NCBI RefSeq assembly: GCF_002950945.1
Contig: NZ_CP012673.1
Location: 11,484,501 to 11,548,500, forward strand
Source: Sorangium cellulosum
GTDB taxonomy: Bacteria > Myxococcota_A > Polyangia > Polyangiales > Polyangiaceae
Reading direction: 5' to 3'
DNA length: 64,000 nt
The notes beneath the pieces were generated by a model. The model saw only the letters and a program-made list of their open reading frames with translations. It was not told the origin of the DNA and searched no databases. The stretch's first letter is position 1; each line of letters opens with the position of its first letter. Both the position numbers and the translations under genes were made by a program. Positions 46,728 to 55,176 of this stretch are shown in pieces.

Positions 46728-47630
46728 TCAGCAGCCGTCGTTGCCGGCGGCGGCGCAGACCTCTTGCGGCGTGAGCGTCCGGCGGAAGACGCGGAGGCTG
46801 TCGATCAGCCCGTCGAACTCGTTCCTGCCGGAGGGCTCGTCGGACCCGATATGGATCGGCTGTTCCCCTTCGGCGAGCACCGGTCCAGAGGGGCTCCGGT
46901 CGACCTCGACGCCGTTCACGTAGAGGATCTGCGTCTGGCCGTCCGAGAGACAGGCGACGTGCGTCCACTTCCCTGCGACGACGCCGGCGGAGACGTTCCT
47001 CTCGACCCCCATGGTGCAGCGGACCACGCCGCCCGGCATCAGGAAGATGGACGGCTTCCCGCCGCTGTCGATCACGGCATACCGCGTGTCCTCCGGGAGG
47101 GAAGCCGGGTTGATCCAGACATCGATGGTCATGGCGGCAGCGGCCCACGCGGCGTCGTGACGAAAGCGGAGGTCACCGCGTCGCCCCAGCTTGAGCGCCT
47201 GGCCGTCCTTGCCGGGCACATAGCTCAGATCGCGCGATCGCTCGGGCTTGAAGCCGTTCGCAGAGTCGTCGTCGGGGCTCCCCTCGAACCGGAAGCAAGC
47301 GATGAGCGACGCGTCGCCCGCGTCGCACAGCGCGGGGAGATCCTCGCCAGGCGGAGGGGGCTGAGAGGGCTGTTCCGGCTCGTCCGTGCCCGTGCCCGTG
47401 TCCACGCCTGGACCCGTATCCGTGTCCACGCCTGGGCCCGTGTCCGTGTCCACGCCTGGGTCCGTGTCCACGCCCGGGCCCGTATCCGTTCCCGTCGCTC
47501 CAGCCTCGTCCGGCCGTCCTGGAGCCTCTCCGCCAGTGCCACCGACATGCAGGGTGCAACTCGATAGCCAGAGCGGAACAAGGGCCATGCCGGTCAGACG
47601 AGCTGCGAATCGAGGTATGAAGCAAAGCAT
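46728..47630 (-). CDS. LamG/concanavalin-like lipoprotein with DTGPGV repeats
   Basis: A 300-residue lipoprotein. ATG 47630 is preferred to upstream starts because AGGAAG is 6 nt before it and a lipoprotein signal follows at once (MLCFIPRFAARLTGMALV, lipobox WLSSC). Residues about 45-85 are a Thr/Asp/Gly/Pro linker of DTDTGPGV units. The C-terminal 200 residues form a LamG/concanavalin-like domain (ACFRFEGSPDDDSANG, TIDVWINPASLP, GKWTHVACLSDG, NEFDGLIDSLRVFRRTLT), a carbohydrate- or protein-binding beta-sandwich. Surface adhesin or polysaccharide binder is the likely role. The gap 47631-47911 shows nothing else. Confidence 0.82.
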   Translation of the reverse strand: MLCFIPRFAARLTGMALVPLWLSSCTLHVGGTGGEAPGRPDEAGATGTDTGPGVDTDPGVDTDTGPGVDTDTGPGVDTGTGTDEPEQPSQPPPPGEDLPALCDAGDASLIACFRFEGSPDDDSANGFKPERSRDLSYVPGKDGQALKLGRRGDLRFRHDAAWAAAAMTIDVWINPASLPEDTRYAVIDSGGKPSIFLMPGGVVRCTMGVERNVSAGVVAGKWTHVACLSDGQTQILYVNGVEVDRSPSGPVLAEGEQPIHIGSDEPSGRNEFDGLIDSLRVFRRTLTPQEVCAAAGNDGC

Positions 47631-47911
47631 CAGGATCTTCCTGGGACGCCAGCGTAGCTCAATACGTCGTTCCATGTCACCGGGGCCCGCACGATAGTTC
47701 GATTCATGGAGGGCGAGTGGGACTGGCACACCCCCTGAGCTCTCCTGCGTGCGCCGTAGAAGGAAAAATGTAGCCGGAGGCACGGAGCGCGTGGACATTT
47801 TCATGTCCTACCGCCGCTGCGTCCAACACACCTCGTGATGTTGCCTCGACGAGGGCCGAGCGCGGCGAGGACGTGGCTTGAAGTGGCGCAGCGCCGCGCC
47901 GGAGGCGCTCG

Positions 47912-48811
47912 CTACTCGGCGAAGACGTCGGCGAGGCTGCCGGCGCTCATCGCCTGCAGCAACCACCGCTGCAGCGTCGCCGGCTCCTGACAGGAGTGGA
48001 CGCGGGCGTGCGCTTCGTCCGGGCACGGGATCCCGCGCATGCGCAGCGCCGCCAGGATCGCCCCTCGCAGGCCCTCCATGGCCTGCTCGGCCTGCGCCTG
48101 CGCCTGCTCGGCCCTCGCCTCCAGATCGGTCATCATGCCCTGGAGCCGGCCGATCAGGTCGGCCGAGCCGAAGAGCTCGGCCATGCCATGGAAGAACTGG
48201 AGCTTGCCGCCGCTGACCGCCAGGTCGAGCCCCAGCACCGCCGAGGTATAACGGCCCATCTGCGGCACGATGCGCTGGTAACGCCCAGCATCCGGGCCCG
48301 GCAGGCGGTAGCCATGGACCTGCTGGCGGAGCCGGTCGTAGACGAAATACTCCGGGATGCGCAGGCGCGCGTAAACCTCGACGTTGGCGACCAGATCCTT
48401 GGTTCGATTGCCCTGGTGCAGCACCTCCAGGACGAGGCTCAGGCCCTTGCCCTCGTCGGCCACCACCCACGCCATCCGCGGATCGTCCTCGGGCTGCGGC
48501 ACGTCCAGCACCGCAAGGATATCCGGGACGAACACGTCCTCCCCCGGGTAGAGGACCGCCAGCTCCTCGGCCAGGTAGATGACGCGCCCCGTCGAGCCGA
48601 AATGCAGCGTGAGCATGTCGATCGCCCGGCCCTTGGCCTTGTGGTGAGGCCGGCCTTCGGCCATGGCGCGCCGCGGATCGGACAGGGCGTCGAGGATCTG
48701 CACCAGCAGGCGCTCGCGCTCCGCCGGCGCCATCGCGCGCCATTCTTCCTCCGTGGGCGCGACCAGCGGGGGGCCGGGGGGCCGCGGCGTTCCCGAGGAG
48801 GGCTGGACCAT
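47912..48811 (-). CDS. Uma2-family (DUF820) restriction-like endonuclease
   Basis: A 299-residue Uma2 protein, PD-(D/E)xK nuclease fold. The core has VFVPDILAVLDVPQPED (acidic residue), LSLVLEVLHQGNRTKD (E-x-x ... K) and YARLRIPEYFVYDRLRQQVH, which are typical of the family. A coiled coil (EARAEQAQAQAEQAMEG) and a C-terminal helical region extend it beyond the usual ~190 residues. Uma2 genes are amplified in Sorangium-like and cyanobacterial genomes and no function is established. It is divergent from the histidine kinase, 77 bp away. Confidence 0.8.
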   Translation of the reverse strand: MVQPSSGTPRPPGPPLVAPTEEEWRAMAPAERERLLVQILDALSDPRRAMAEGRPHHKAKGRAIDMLTLHFGSTGRVIYLAEELAVLYPGEDVFVPDILAVLDVPQPEDDPRMAWVVADEGKGLSLVLEVLHQGNRTKDLVANVEVYARLRIPEYFVYDRLRQQVHGYRLPGPDAGRYQRIVPQMGRYTSAVLGLDLAVSGGKLQFFHGMAELFGSADLIGRLQGMMTDLEARAEQAQAQAEQAMEGLRGAILAALRMRGIPCPDEAHARVHSCQEPATLQRWLLQAMSAGSLADVFAE

Positions 48812-48888
48812 GCGGAAAACCTTAGCACCGAAGGCGGCCGCGCTGCGCGCGGATCCCGCCGCCGGCTCCGGTATGCTCCCGGCAAGAC

Positions 48889-51507
48889 ATGCTGTCTCGG
48901 GCTCGTCCGATGTGGATCTTCCTGCAGGCGCGGAGCGCGATCCTCGTGCTGCTCCTCAGCCTGGCCGCCACGGCGCTGGTGTTCCGGTACGTGCGACAGA
49001 AGGTCGAGGACGAGACCCGGGCCTACTTCGACGACCAGACCCGGGAGGCGACCGAGACGCTCGCGCACCGGATCGAGACGTACATCCACGGGCTGAGGGC
49101 GTCGCAGGGGCTCTTCGTCGCCATGCGCGAGGTGAGCTACCCGGAGTGGAAGCTCTACGTGGAGATGCTCGACCTGCCGCGGCACTACGCGGGCCTCAGC
49201 GGGGTCGGGTTCGTGCGGTACGTGCGCGGGGAGCAGAAAGCCGCCTACGAGGAGGAGGTGCGGCGGACCCGGGGGCCGGCCGAGGCGACGTACGAGCGCT
49301 TCGCGATCACGCCGGCCGGTGAGCGCCCCGAGCACTTCGTCATCGAGTACCTCGAGCCCCTCGAGAAGAACCGCCAGGCCGTCGGGCTCGACCTCGGCTC
49401 CGAGCCAGTGCGCCGCGCGGCGCTGGAGACGGCGCGGGACACCGGGCGCGCCGCCGCGAGCGGGCGGATCATCCTCGTGCAGGACGCGACGAGGACGCCG
49501 GGGCTGACGGTGGCGCTGCCGCTGTTCCGGCGCGACCTGCCCCAGGACACCGTCGCGCAGCGGCGGGCGGCGCTGATCGGGTACGTGTACGCGCCCTTCC
49601 GGGCGGCGAGTGTCGTCGACGAGACGCTCTCCGCCGCGATCCGGCAGATGTTCGAGCTGACGATCACCTGCCAGGGCGAGGTGATGTACGGCGGCGAGCC
49701 CGGCGCGCGGGCGCGCGGGCGGACGGCGACGCGGCCGCGCTACAGCCGGGAGCTCTCGATCGACATCGCGGGACAGACCTGGCTGCTCTCGTTCCACAGC
49801 CGCCCGGGGGTGCACATCGGCGCGGGCCAGCGCCTGCCCGCCACGGTGCTCGCGCTCGGCGCCGCGGTCAGCCTGCTGCTCTTCTGGATCACCTGGTCGC
49901 TGGCCTCGTCCCGCAGCCGGGCCATGGCGCTGGCGACGCGGATGACCGCCGACCTGCGCGAGAGCGAGAACCGCCTCCGCGAGCAGGCGCAGCTGCTCGA
50001 GATCCGCGTCGAGGAGCGCACCGCCGAGCTGAAGGTCGCCAAGGAGGCCGCCGACGCCGCGAACCTCGCGAAGAGCGAGTTCCTGGCGAACATGAGCCAC
50101 GAGCTCCGGACGCCGCTCAACGGGATCCTCGGCTACGCGCAGATCCTCGCGCGGTCGCAGCCGCTGGGCGCGCGGGAGGCGCAGGGGATCTCGGTGATCC
50201 AGCAATGCGGGACGCACCTCTTGACGCTCATCAACGACATCCTCGACCTGTCCAAGATCGAGGCGCGGAAGATGGAGCTCCTCCCGAGGGCGTTCCATTT
50301 CCAGTCGTTCGTGCAGGGGCTCGTCGAGATCTTCCGGGTGCGCGCCGAGCAGAAGGGGATCACGTTCGTCCACGAGCAGGTGGGCGAGCTGCCGGCCGCC
50401 GTCCAGGGGGACGAGAAGCGCCTGCTGCAGGTGCTGTTCAACCTGCTCGGCAACGCGGTGAAGTTCACCGAGGCCGGGCGGGTGGCCTTCCGGGTGCACG
50501 CGCTCGACGGCGCGCCGGCGCAACGAAAGGCGGTGGCCGTGCGGGCGCTGCGGTTCGAGGTGGAGGACACCGGGGCGGGCATGAGCGCGGCGCAGACGGC
50601 GCGGCTGTTCCTGCCGTTCGAGCAGGTGGGGACCGGCCGGCGGGCCGTCGAGGGGACGGGGCTCGGGCTCGCGATCAGCCAGCGGATCGTGGGGCTGATG
50701 GGCAGCGCGATCCAGGTGCGCAGCGAGCCGGGGAGAGGCAGCACGTTCTGGTTCGACGTGCGGCTGCCCGAGGCCGAGGCGTGGGCGCAGGCCGCCGCGG
50801 TCGTCGCCCGCGGCAAGGTGGTGGGCTACGAGGGGCCGCGGAAGAAGGTCGTCGTGGTCGACGATCGGCCCGAGAACCGGGCGGTGCTGGTGGACCTCCT
50901 CACGCCGCTCGGGTTCGAGGTCGCGGCGGCCGCGGACGGGCAGGAAGGCCTGACCAGGGTGGCAGAGATCGGGGCGGATGCCGTGATCACGGATCTGCTG
51001 ATGCCAGGCATGGACGCCATCGAGATGGTGAGGCGCCTCCGGGAAGCGTCGGAGCGGCGCGGGCTCGTCATCATCGTGTCGTCGGCGAGCGTCTTCGAGG
51101 CGGATCAGCACCGGAGCCTGAGCGCGGGCGGCGACGACTTCCTCGCCAAGCCGGTGCGCGCCGACGAGCTGCTCGACAAGCTGCGGCGGCACCTCGGAAT
51201 CGCGTGGATCTACGAGCAGGAGACGGGGGCGGCGCCCGGGGAGGAGCGGGAGGGAGAGGGGCTCCCGGGGGGCGCGGGGACAGGAGAGATCGTCGCGCCG
51301 CCGGCGGAGGCGCTCGCGGCGCTCCTGGATCTGGCGGACCAAGGGCGGGTGAAGGCGCTGGTCGAGCGGGCGGCGATGCTGGAGCGGGATGACCCGCGGC
51401 TCGGACCGTTCGTGGCGGAGATACGGCGGCTCGGGGGGGAGTTCCAGATCAAGAAGCTGCGGGCGATGGTCCGGAGGTACACGGAGGCGGCGCGGGAGGC
51501 GCGGTGA
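48889..51507 (+). CDS. CHASE-domain hybrid sensor histidine kinase
   Basis: An 872-residue membrane histidine kinase. TM1 about 12-34, periplasmic CHASE domain about 40-310 (with GVGFVRYVRGE and VGLDLGSEPVRRAAL), TM2 about 316-340, coiled coil, HisKA with phosphorylated His404 in FLANMSHELRTPLNGILGY, HATPase_c (NLLGNAVKFTEAG, EDTGAGMS, GTGLGLAISQRI). A C-terminal receiver follows (VVVVDDRPENRAV, ITDLLMPGMDAI, FLAKPVRADEL) and then an extra helical tail. CHASE domains sense small extracellular ligands. MLSRARPMWIF has two possible Mets (48889, 48910). No cognate regulator is adjacent; the terminal receiver probably feeds a phosphorelay. Confidence 0.93.
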   Translation: MLSRARPMWIFLQARSAILVLLLSLAATALVFRYVRQKVEDETRAYFDDQTREATETLAHRIETYIHGLRASQGLFVAMREVSYPEWKLYVEMLDLPRHYAGLSGVGFVRYVRGEQKAAYEEEVRRTRGPAEATYERFAITPAGERPEHFVIEYLEPLEKNRQAVGLDLGSEPVRRAALETARDTGRAAASGRIILVQDATRTPGLTVALPLFRRDLPQDTVAQRRAALIGYVYAPFRAASVVDETLSAAIRQMFELTITCQGEVMYGGEPGARARGRTATRPRYSRELSIDIAGQTWLLSFHSRPGVHIGAGQRLPATVLALGAAVSLLLFWITWSLASSRSRAMALATRMTADLRESENRLREQAQLLEIRVEERTAELKVAKEAADAANLAKSEFLANMSHELRTPLNGILGYAQILARSQPLGAREAQGISVIQQCGTHLLTLINDILDLSKIEARKMELLPRAFHFQSFVQGLVEIFRVRAEQKGITFVHEQVGELPAAVQGDEKRLLQVLFNLLGNAVKFTEAGRVAFRVHALDGAPAQRKAVAVRALRFEVEDTGAGMSAAQTARLFLPFEQVGTGRRAVEGTGLGLAISQRIVGLMGSAIQVRSEPGRGSTFWFDVRLPEAEAWAQAAAVVARGKVVGYEGPRKKVVVVDDRPENRAVLVDLLTPLGFEVAAAADGQEGLTRVAEIGADAVITDLLMPGMDAIEMVRRLREASERRGLVIIVSSASVFEADQHRSLSAGGDDFLAKPVRADELLDKLRRHLGIAWIYEQETGAAPGEEREGEGLPGGAGTGEIVAPPAEALAALLDLADQGRVKALVERAAMLERDDPRLGPFVAEIRRLGGEFQIKKLRAMVRRYTEAAREAR

Positions 51508-51600
51508 CAAAGCGTGGTGTCCGTGTCATCGGGGAGAAGCAGCAGAGAGGTGGTAGGAAGACCACACAACATGCCCTGAAAGGGCCCCACGCCGCCGCGC

Positions 51601-53109
51601 TCAACCCGCAGCGACCACGGTGATCACCCCCGTCGTGTACAGCGCGGAGGTATCCCAGGCGAGCCCGTCGGCGAGCGGTACCACGATGTTCACCTCGTCG
51701 AACGCCCCCGAGAGCGCGCCGGTGAAGCCGAGCAGGACGACGTTATCCCCGGCCTGGAACGGCGCCGATCCCTCCGCCGCGACCACCTCCAGCACGCCCC
51801 CGAGGCTCACGTCGCCGTCCACGTCCAGGATCGGCGCCGCGCCCGGGCCACCGACCGTGATGTGCAGCGCGGCGCCCGGGCCCTGGCTGTAGGCGCCCGC
51901 GATCGCGGTCGAGGAATACGCGTCCCCGACGACCAGCTCGCCGGCCTGCGTGTTGACGAGATCACCCACGAAGACGCCGGCGCTGAGCCGCCCGCCGGCA
52001 AAGTCGAAGTCGCCCGCCCCAACCTCGATCCCAGCCGCGACCAGCTCGCCGTCCGCGAGGCGCACGGAGGGCGCCTCGTCGGGCTCACCTTCAACGAGCG
52101 GCGCGGACCGGAGGAGGCCGCCGACGCGAACGAGCCCGCCGCCATCGACGACGAGCGACGGGGACTGGCGCCGAGACGCGAGCACCGTCACATCACCGCT
52201 GTTGATCCATGACGCATAAACGTCGTTCACCGCGACGAAGGCCCCACCGTCGCGCGAGTGGATCTCCGTGTCCTCTGTCACCAGGGTCCCGTACGCGCCG
52301 ACCGAGACCTCACCCGCGAACTCACCGAACTGGATGTCGACCCCCACGCGCAACAGCCCCTGGTTGGTCCAGGTTCCGCCCCAGCCGCTCACGGTCACGT
52401 ACGTCCGACCGATGCCGGGGTCGCCCTCGATCCGCGCATTCACGGTGGAGAGCTCGGCCGCGTAGACGTCCAGCCGGCCGACGCCGCCACCACCCACGGC
52501 GAAGTCGCCCGTGTTCACCCACCGCGTCCACGCGCCCGTGGCGAGGGCCATACCCAGGCAGAACCGGCAACGTCCAAGCGATGTGTTGTTCGAGAAGAAG
52601 CTCGCCCCTTGCCTGAGCGCAAGGCGGCCAACCCCCCGGCGGGGAATGTACACGTCGGTCCGGCTCGTCAGGGTGGCGTCGTAGCCCTCGACGAACACGT
52701 TGCCGATGGAGTCGGCCCCCGCGCCGACCACGAGCGCGTCGGTGGTCACCTGGGCCCCCCTGCGGACGGCGACGACGCCCTCGGAATCTCCGAAGGCAAT
52801 CTCGATGGACCCGCTGTTGAGCCACCTCGATCCGTACCCGAGGACCTCGACGGTGCCCGTGCCGTACGAGGCTCGCCCGACATAAGCGCCGGCGGAGATC
52901 AACGTCCCCCGGTTGGACACGGTCACGCGCGCCGGGTCATGGCTTATCGTGTTCACCACCAGGGGGCTCGACCCGAGATCCCAGGGATCCGTGGGGTTCT
53001 CGGGCGATACGTCCCCCTCGACCACCACATCCGCGTAGGCCAGCCCCGCCACGCTCGCCGACGCTGCCGCGAGCAGCGACGCCAGAGCCAATCGAACTTG
53101 CTGTTTCAT
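51601..53109 (-). CDS. Secreted T5SS/PEP-CTERM-associated repeat protein
   Basis: A 502-residue exported protein. Signal peptide residues 1-26 (AGLAYA). The body is a beta-helix-like array of the T5SS/PEP-CTERM-associated repeat, each with a W-x-N-x-G motif: GSRWLNSGSIEIAFG, TRWVNTGDFAVG, GTWTNQGLLRVG, ASWINSGDVTV. The C-terminal ~130 residues (GPGAALHITVGG, VSLGGVLEVV) look like the linker preceding an autotransporter barrel, but no barrel or PEP-CTERM tail follows. It is probably secreted or surface-bound through an unknown route; adhesin-like. It is convergent with the histidine kinase (93 bp). Confidence 0.82.
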   Translation of the reverse strand: MKQQVRLALASLLAAASASVAGLAYADVVVEGDVSPENPTDPWDLGSSPLVVNTISHDPARVTVSNRGTLISAGAYVGRASYGTGTVEVLGYGSRWLNSGSIEIAFGDSEGVVAVRRGAQVTTDALVVGAGADSIGNVFVEGYDATLTSRTDVYIPRRGVGRLALRQGASFFSNNTSLGRCRFCLGMALATGAWTRWVNTGDFAVGGGGVGRLDVYAAELSTVNARIEGDPGIGRTYVTVSGWGGTWTNQGLLRVGVDIQFGEFAGEVSVGAYGTLVTEDTEIHSRDGGAFVAVNDVYASWINSGDVTVLASRRQSPSLVVDGGGLVRVGGLLRSAPLVEGEPDEAPSVRLADGELVAAGIEVGAGDFDFAGGRLSAGVFVGDLVNTQAGELVVGDAYSSTAIAGAYSQGPGAALHITVGGPGAAPILDVDGDVSLGGVLEVVAAEGSAPFQAGDNVVLLGFTGALSGAFDEVNIVVPLADGLAWDTSALYTTGVITVVAAG

Positions 53110-53192
53110 GGGTCTTGCCTCTCAGGATACCACTTCGTGGTCCCCAGGACACGCTCGGGCGTCTACAGGACACACTCGAGCGCACGGCGGGC

Positions 53193-54047
53193 TCAGCCGC
53201 CCAGCGGACGCCTGGTCTCGAGATCGAACACATCGCCGGCGCTGAGCACGTGGAGGCGCACGTCGAAAAGGCTGAGCACCTTGTCCTCCTGCTCTTCGAC
53301 AAGGTTGGTGTGGCTGATGCCGCGCCCGTCCACGACATAGACCGCACCCGAGCCGAGCACACGCAGGCTCCTGCCGGCGTCGATCACGGCGGCCGTGTCC
53401 TCGTCGACGCCAACGCCCAGCAGGCGGGGATTGTGCGCGACGGCGCCCAGCAATCGGCCGAGCCGGCCGCGCTGCGCGAAGTGCTGGTCGACGAGGATGT
53501 CGCGGACCAGCCCGAGGCCTGGCGCCATGCGCACCGCGCCGCGCACCTTCGCGGACTCCTCGCCTGCCCCGCCCACGAGCATCGTCTCGCTCATGACCGA
53601 CGCGCCGGCCGAGGTGCCCGCGACGAGGCCGCCGCGCCGGTAGAGCCCGACGATGGCGTCCGCGGCGCAGCTGCCGCCGAGCTTGCTCGTGATCTTGAGC
53701 TGATCGCCGCCGGTGAAGAAGACGCCCCCCGCGTCCTCGATCGACCTCCACCAGCGCTCCTCGTTGGCGTCCCCGCGCTGGGCGATGTCGAGGTGCCTGA
53801 CGTCGCCGGCGCCGAGCGCGCGAAAGACCTGCTCGTACTCGCTCCAGAGCTCCCCCGCGACCTCGCTCGCGAGCGTGGCCACCACGATCGGACGCCCGCG
53901 GGCGCCGGCCACGACCTCGCGCAGGATCTGCCGCTCGCCCGTCTTGTCCTCGTGACCCCCGATGAGCACCAGCGCGCCGCCGGCGCGCGGCGCGCCCGCC
54001 GAGAGATCGCCCTTCGACCCGTCAGCGCTCCCTGTACTTCCGACCAT
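53193..54047 (-). CDS. cphB: Cyanophycinase (second copy, operon end)
   Basis: A 284-residue S51-family serine peptidase that hydrolyses cyanophycin to beta-Asp-Arg dipeptides. Nucleophile Ser in VAGTSAGASVMSET; GGVFFTGGDQLKI and DILVDQHFAQRGRLGRL, with LLGVGVDEDTA, are family hallmarks. The N-terminal ~20 residues (SADGSKGDLSAGAPR) are a non-conserved leader without signal character. It overlaps iadA by 26 nt. With the copy at 57896-58705 the operon has two cyanophycinases; they share motifs but differ elsewhere, so an exact recent duplication is unlikely. Confidence 0.92.
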   Translation of the reverse strand: MVGSTGSADGSKGDLSAGAPRAGGALVLIGGHEDKTGERQILREVVAGARGRPIVVATLASEVAGELWSEYEQVFRALGAGDVRHLDIAQRGDANEERWWRSIEDAGGVFFTGGDQLKITSKLGGSCAADAIVGLYRRGGLVAGTSAGASVMSETMLVGGAGEESAKVRGAVRMAPGLGLVRDILVDQHFAQRGRLGRLLGAVAHNPRLLGVGVDEDTAAVIDAGRSLRVLGSGAVYVVDGRGISHTNLVEEQEDKVLSLFDVRLHVLSAGDVFDLETRRPLGG

Positions 54048-55176
54048 GCAGCTCGACCTTTCGATTGCTTTGCTCGAGGAACCGCTCCGTCACCGCGAGC
54101 CGCCCGGCCTTGACCATCCGCCGCCCCCGCGCGATGACCTCGAGGATCTCGAGAGATCCCCGCTCGAGCACCACGACGTCCGCGTCGTGGCCCGGCCGGA
54201 GCGCGCCCTTGCGGCCGAGCTTCAAGACGCGCGCCGTGTTCGACGTGACCAGCGGCAGCGCGCGCTCGAGAGAGAAGCCAAACTCGCGCACCACCTCGCG
54301 CACCTGCTCGAACAGGGTGCGCGGGCTCGGGATCGAGGCGTCCGACGAGACCGTCAGGTTGGCGAGATCGCCGCCCTCGTCGCAGAAGAGGCGCAGCCAC
54401 TTGCCGAGATCCTCCTCGACGGTGTCGATATCGACCGTGACCCCCTGCCGCGTGAGCGCGATGGCCTCGCGCATCAACGGCTCGCTCCGCTCGACGTGCG
54501 TCGGGTAAAGCCACCCCGGCGCGACGTCGTGCTCGGCGAGCAGGCGGCGCACCGGCTCGAGCCGCCCTGGCCCGTCGCCCATGTGGAGGTGCGTGATACC
54601 CGCCTTGCCGGTGAGGATGCCCCCCACGTGAGCGTCGCTCGCGAGCCGCGCGAGCTCGGCCAGGGTCGGCTCGGTGCTGCGGAGATCCGAGACGGCCACC
54701 TCGCCGGCCCCGATCACCTCGTCGACGAGCAGCATGTCGCGGCGCACCGAGCCGGTCAGGGTCACGGGCGGCACGTCGTAGCCGCCCGAGTAGAGGTACG
54801 CCGATATCCCCTCTTCCTTGAACGCCTTGGCCTTGGCCAAGAGGCCCGTCATGGTCTTGGTCGTCGTGTCGACGCCGAGGCACCCCACCACCGTGGTGAT
54901 GCCCGCCGTCACCACCTCCCGCAGCGCGATCTCGGGCGTCTGCGACGCGAAGCCGCGCTCGCCGCTGCCGCCGAGCAGGTGCTCGTGCGGGTCGAGCAGG
55001 CCCGGGACGACCACGCAGCCGCGCGCGTCGATCACCTCGACCTCGAGCCCCAGGGCGGCGAGCGCGCGGCCGTCGACCGGACCTACCTTGGCGATCCGAT
55101 CGCCGGCCACGAGCACCGACGCGGCGCCCGCCGGCTCCGGTGCGTAGACCTCCCCCCCCTCGATGAGCACGAACAT
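54022..55176 (-). CDS. iadA: Isoaspartyl dipeptidase IadA
   Basis: A 384-residue M38 amidohydrolase that cleaves beta-aspartyl dipeptides. Metal ligands and active-site motifs: VVPGLLDPHEHLLGGSGERG, KAGITHLHMGDG, YPTHVERSE, and LTVSSDAS; GITTVVGCLGVD is also typical. In this operon the natural substrate is beta-Asp-Arg released by the cyanophycinases, giving free Asp and Arg (inference from context, a known role for IadA in other bacteria). Its ATG shares one base with the cphA stop (TGATG). Full length and no missing residues seen. Confidence 0.93.
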   Translation of the reverse strand: MFVLIEGGEVYAPEPAGAASVLVAGDRIAKVGPVDGRALAALGLEVEVIDARGCVVVPGLLDPHEHLLGGSGERGFASQTPEIALREVVTAGITTVVGCLGVDTTTKTMTGLLAKAKAFKEEGISAYLYSGGYDVPPVTLTGSVRRDMLLVDEVIGAGEVAVSDLRSTEPTLAELARLASDAHVGGILTGKAGITHLHMGDGPGRLEPVRRLLAEHDVAPGWLYPTHVERSEPLMREAIALTRQGVTVDIDTVEEDLGKWLRLFCDEGGDLANLTVSSDASIPSPRTLFEQVREVVREFGFSLERALPLVTSNTARVLKLGRKGALRPGHDADVVVLERGSLEILEVIARGRRMVKAGRLAVTERFLEQSNRKVELHGRKYRER

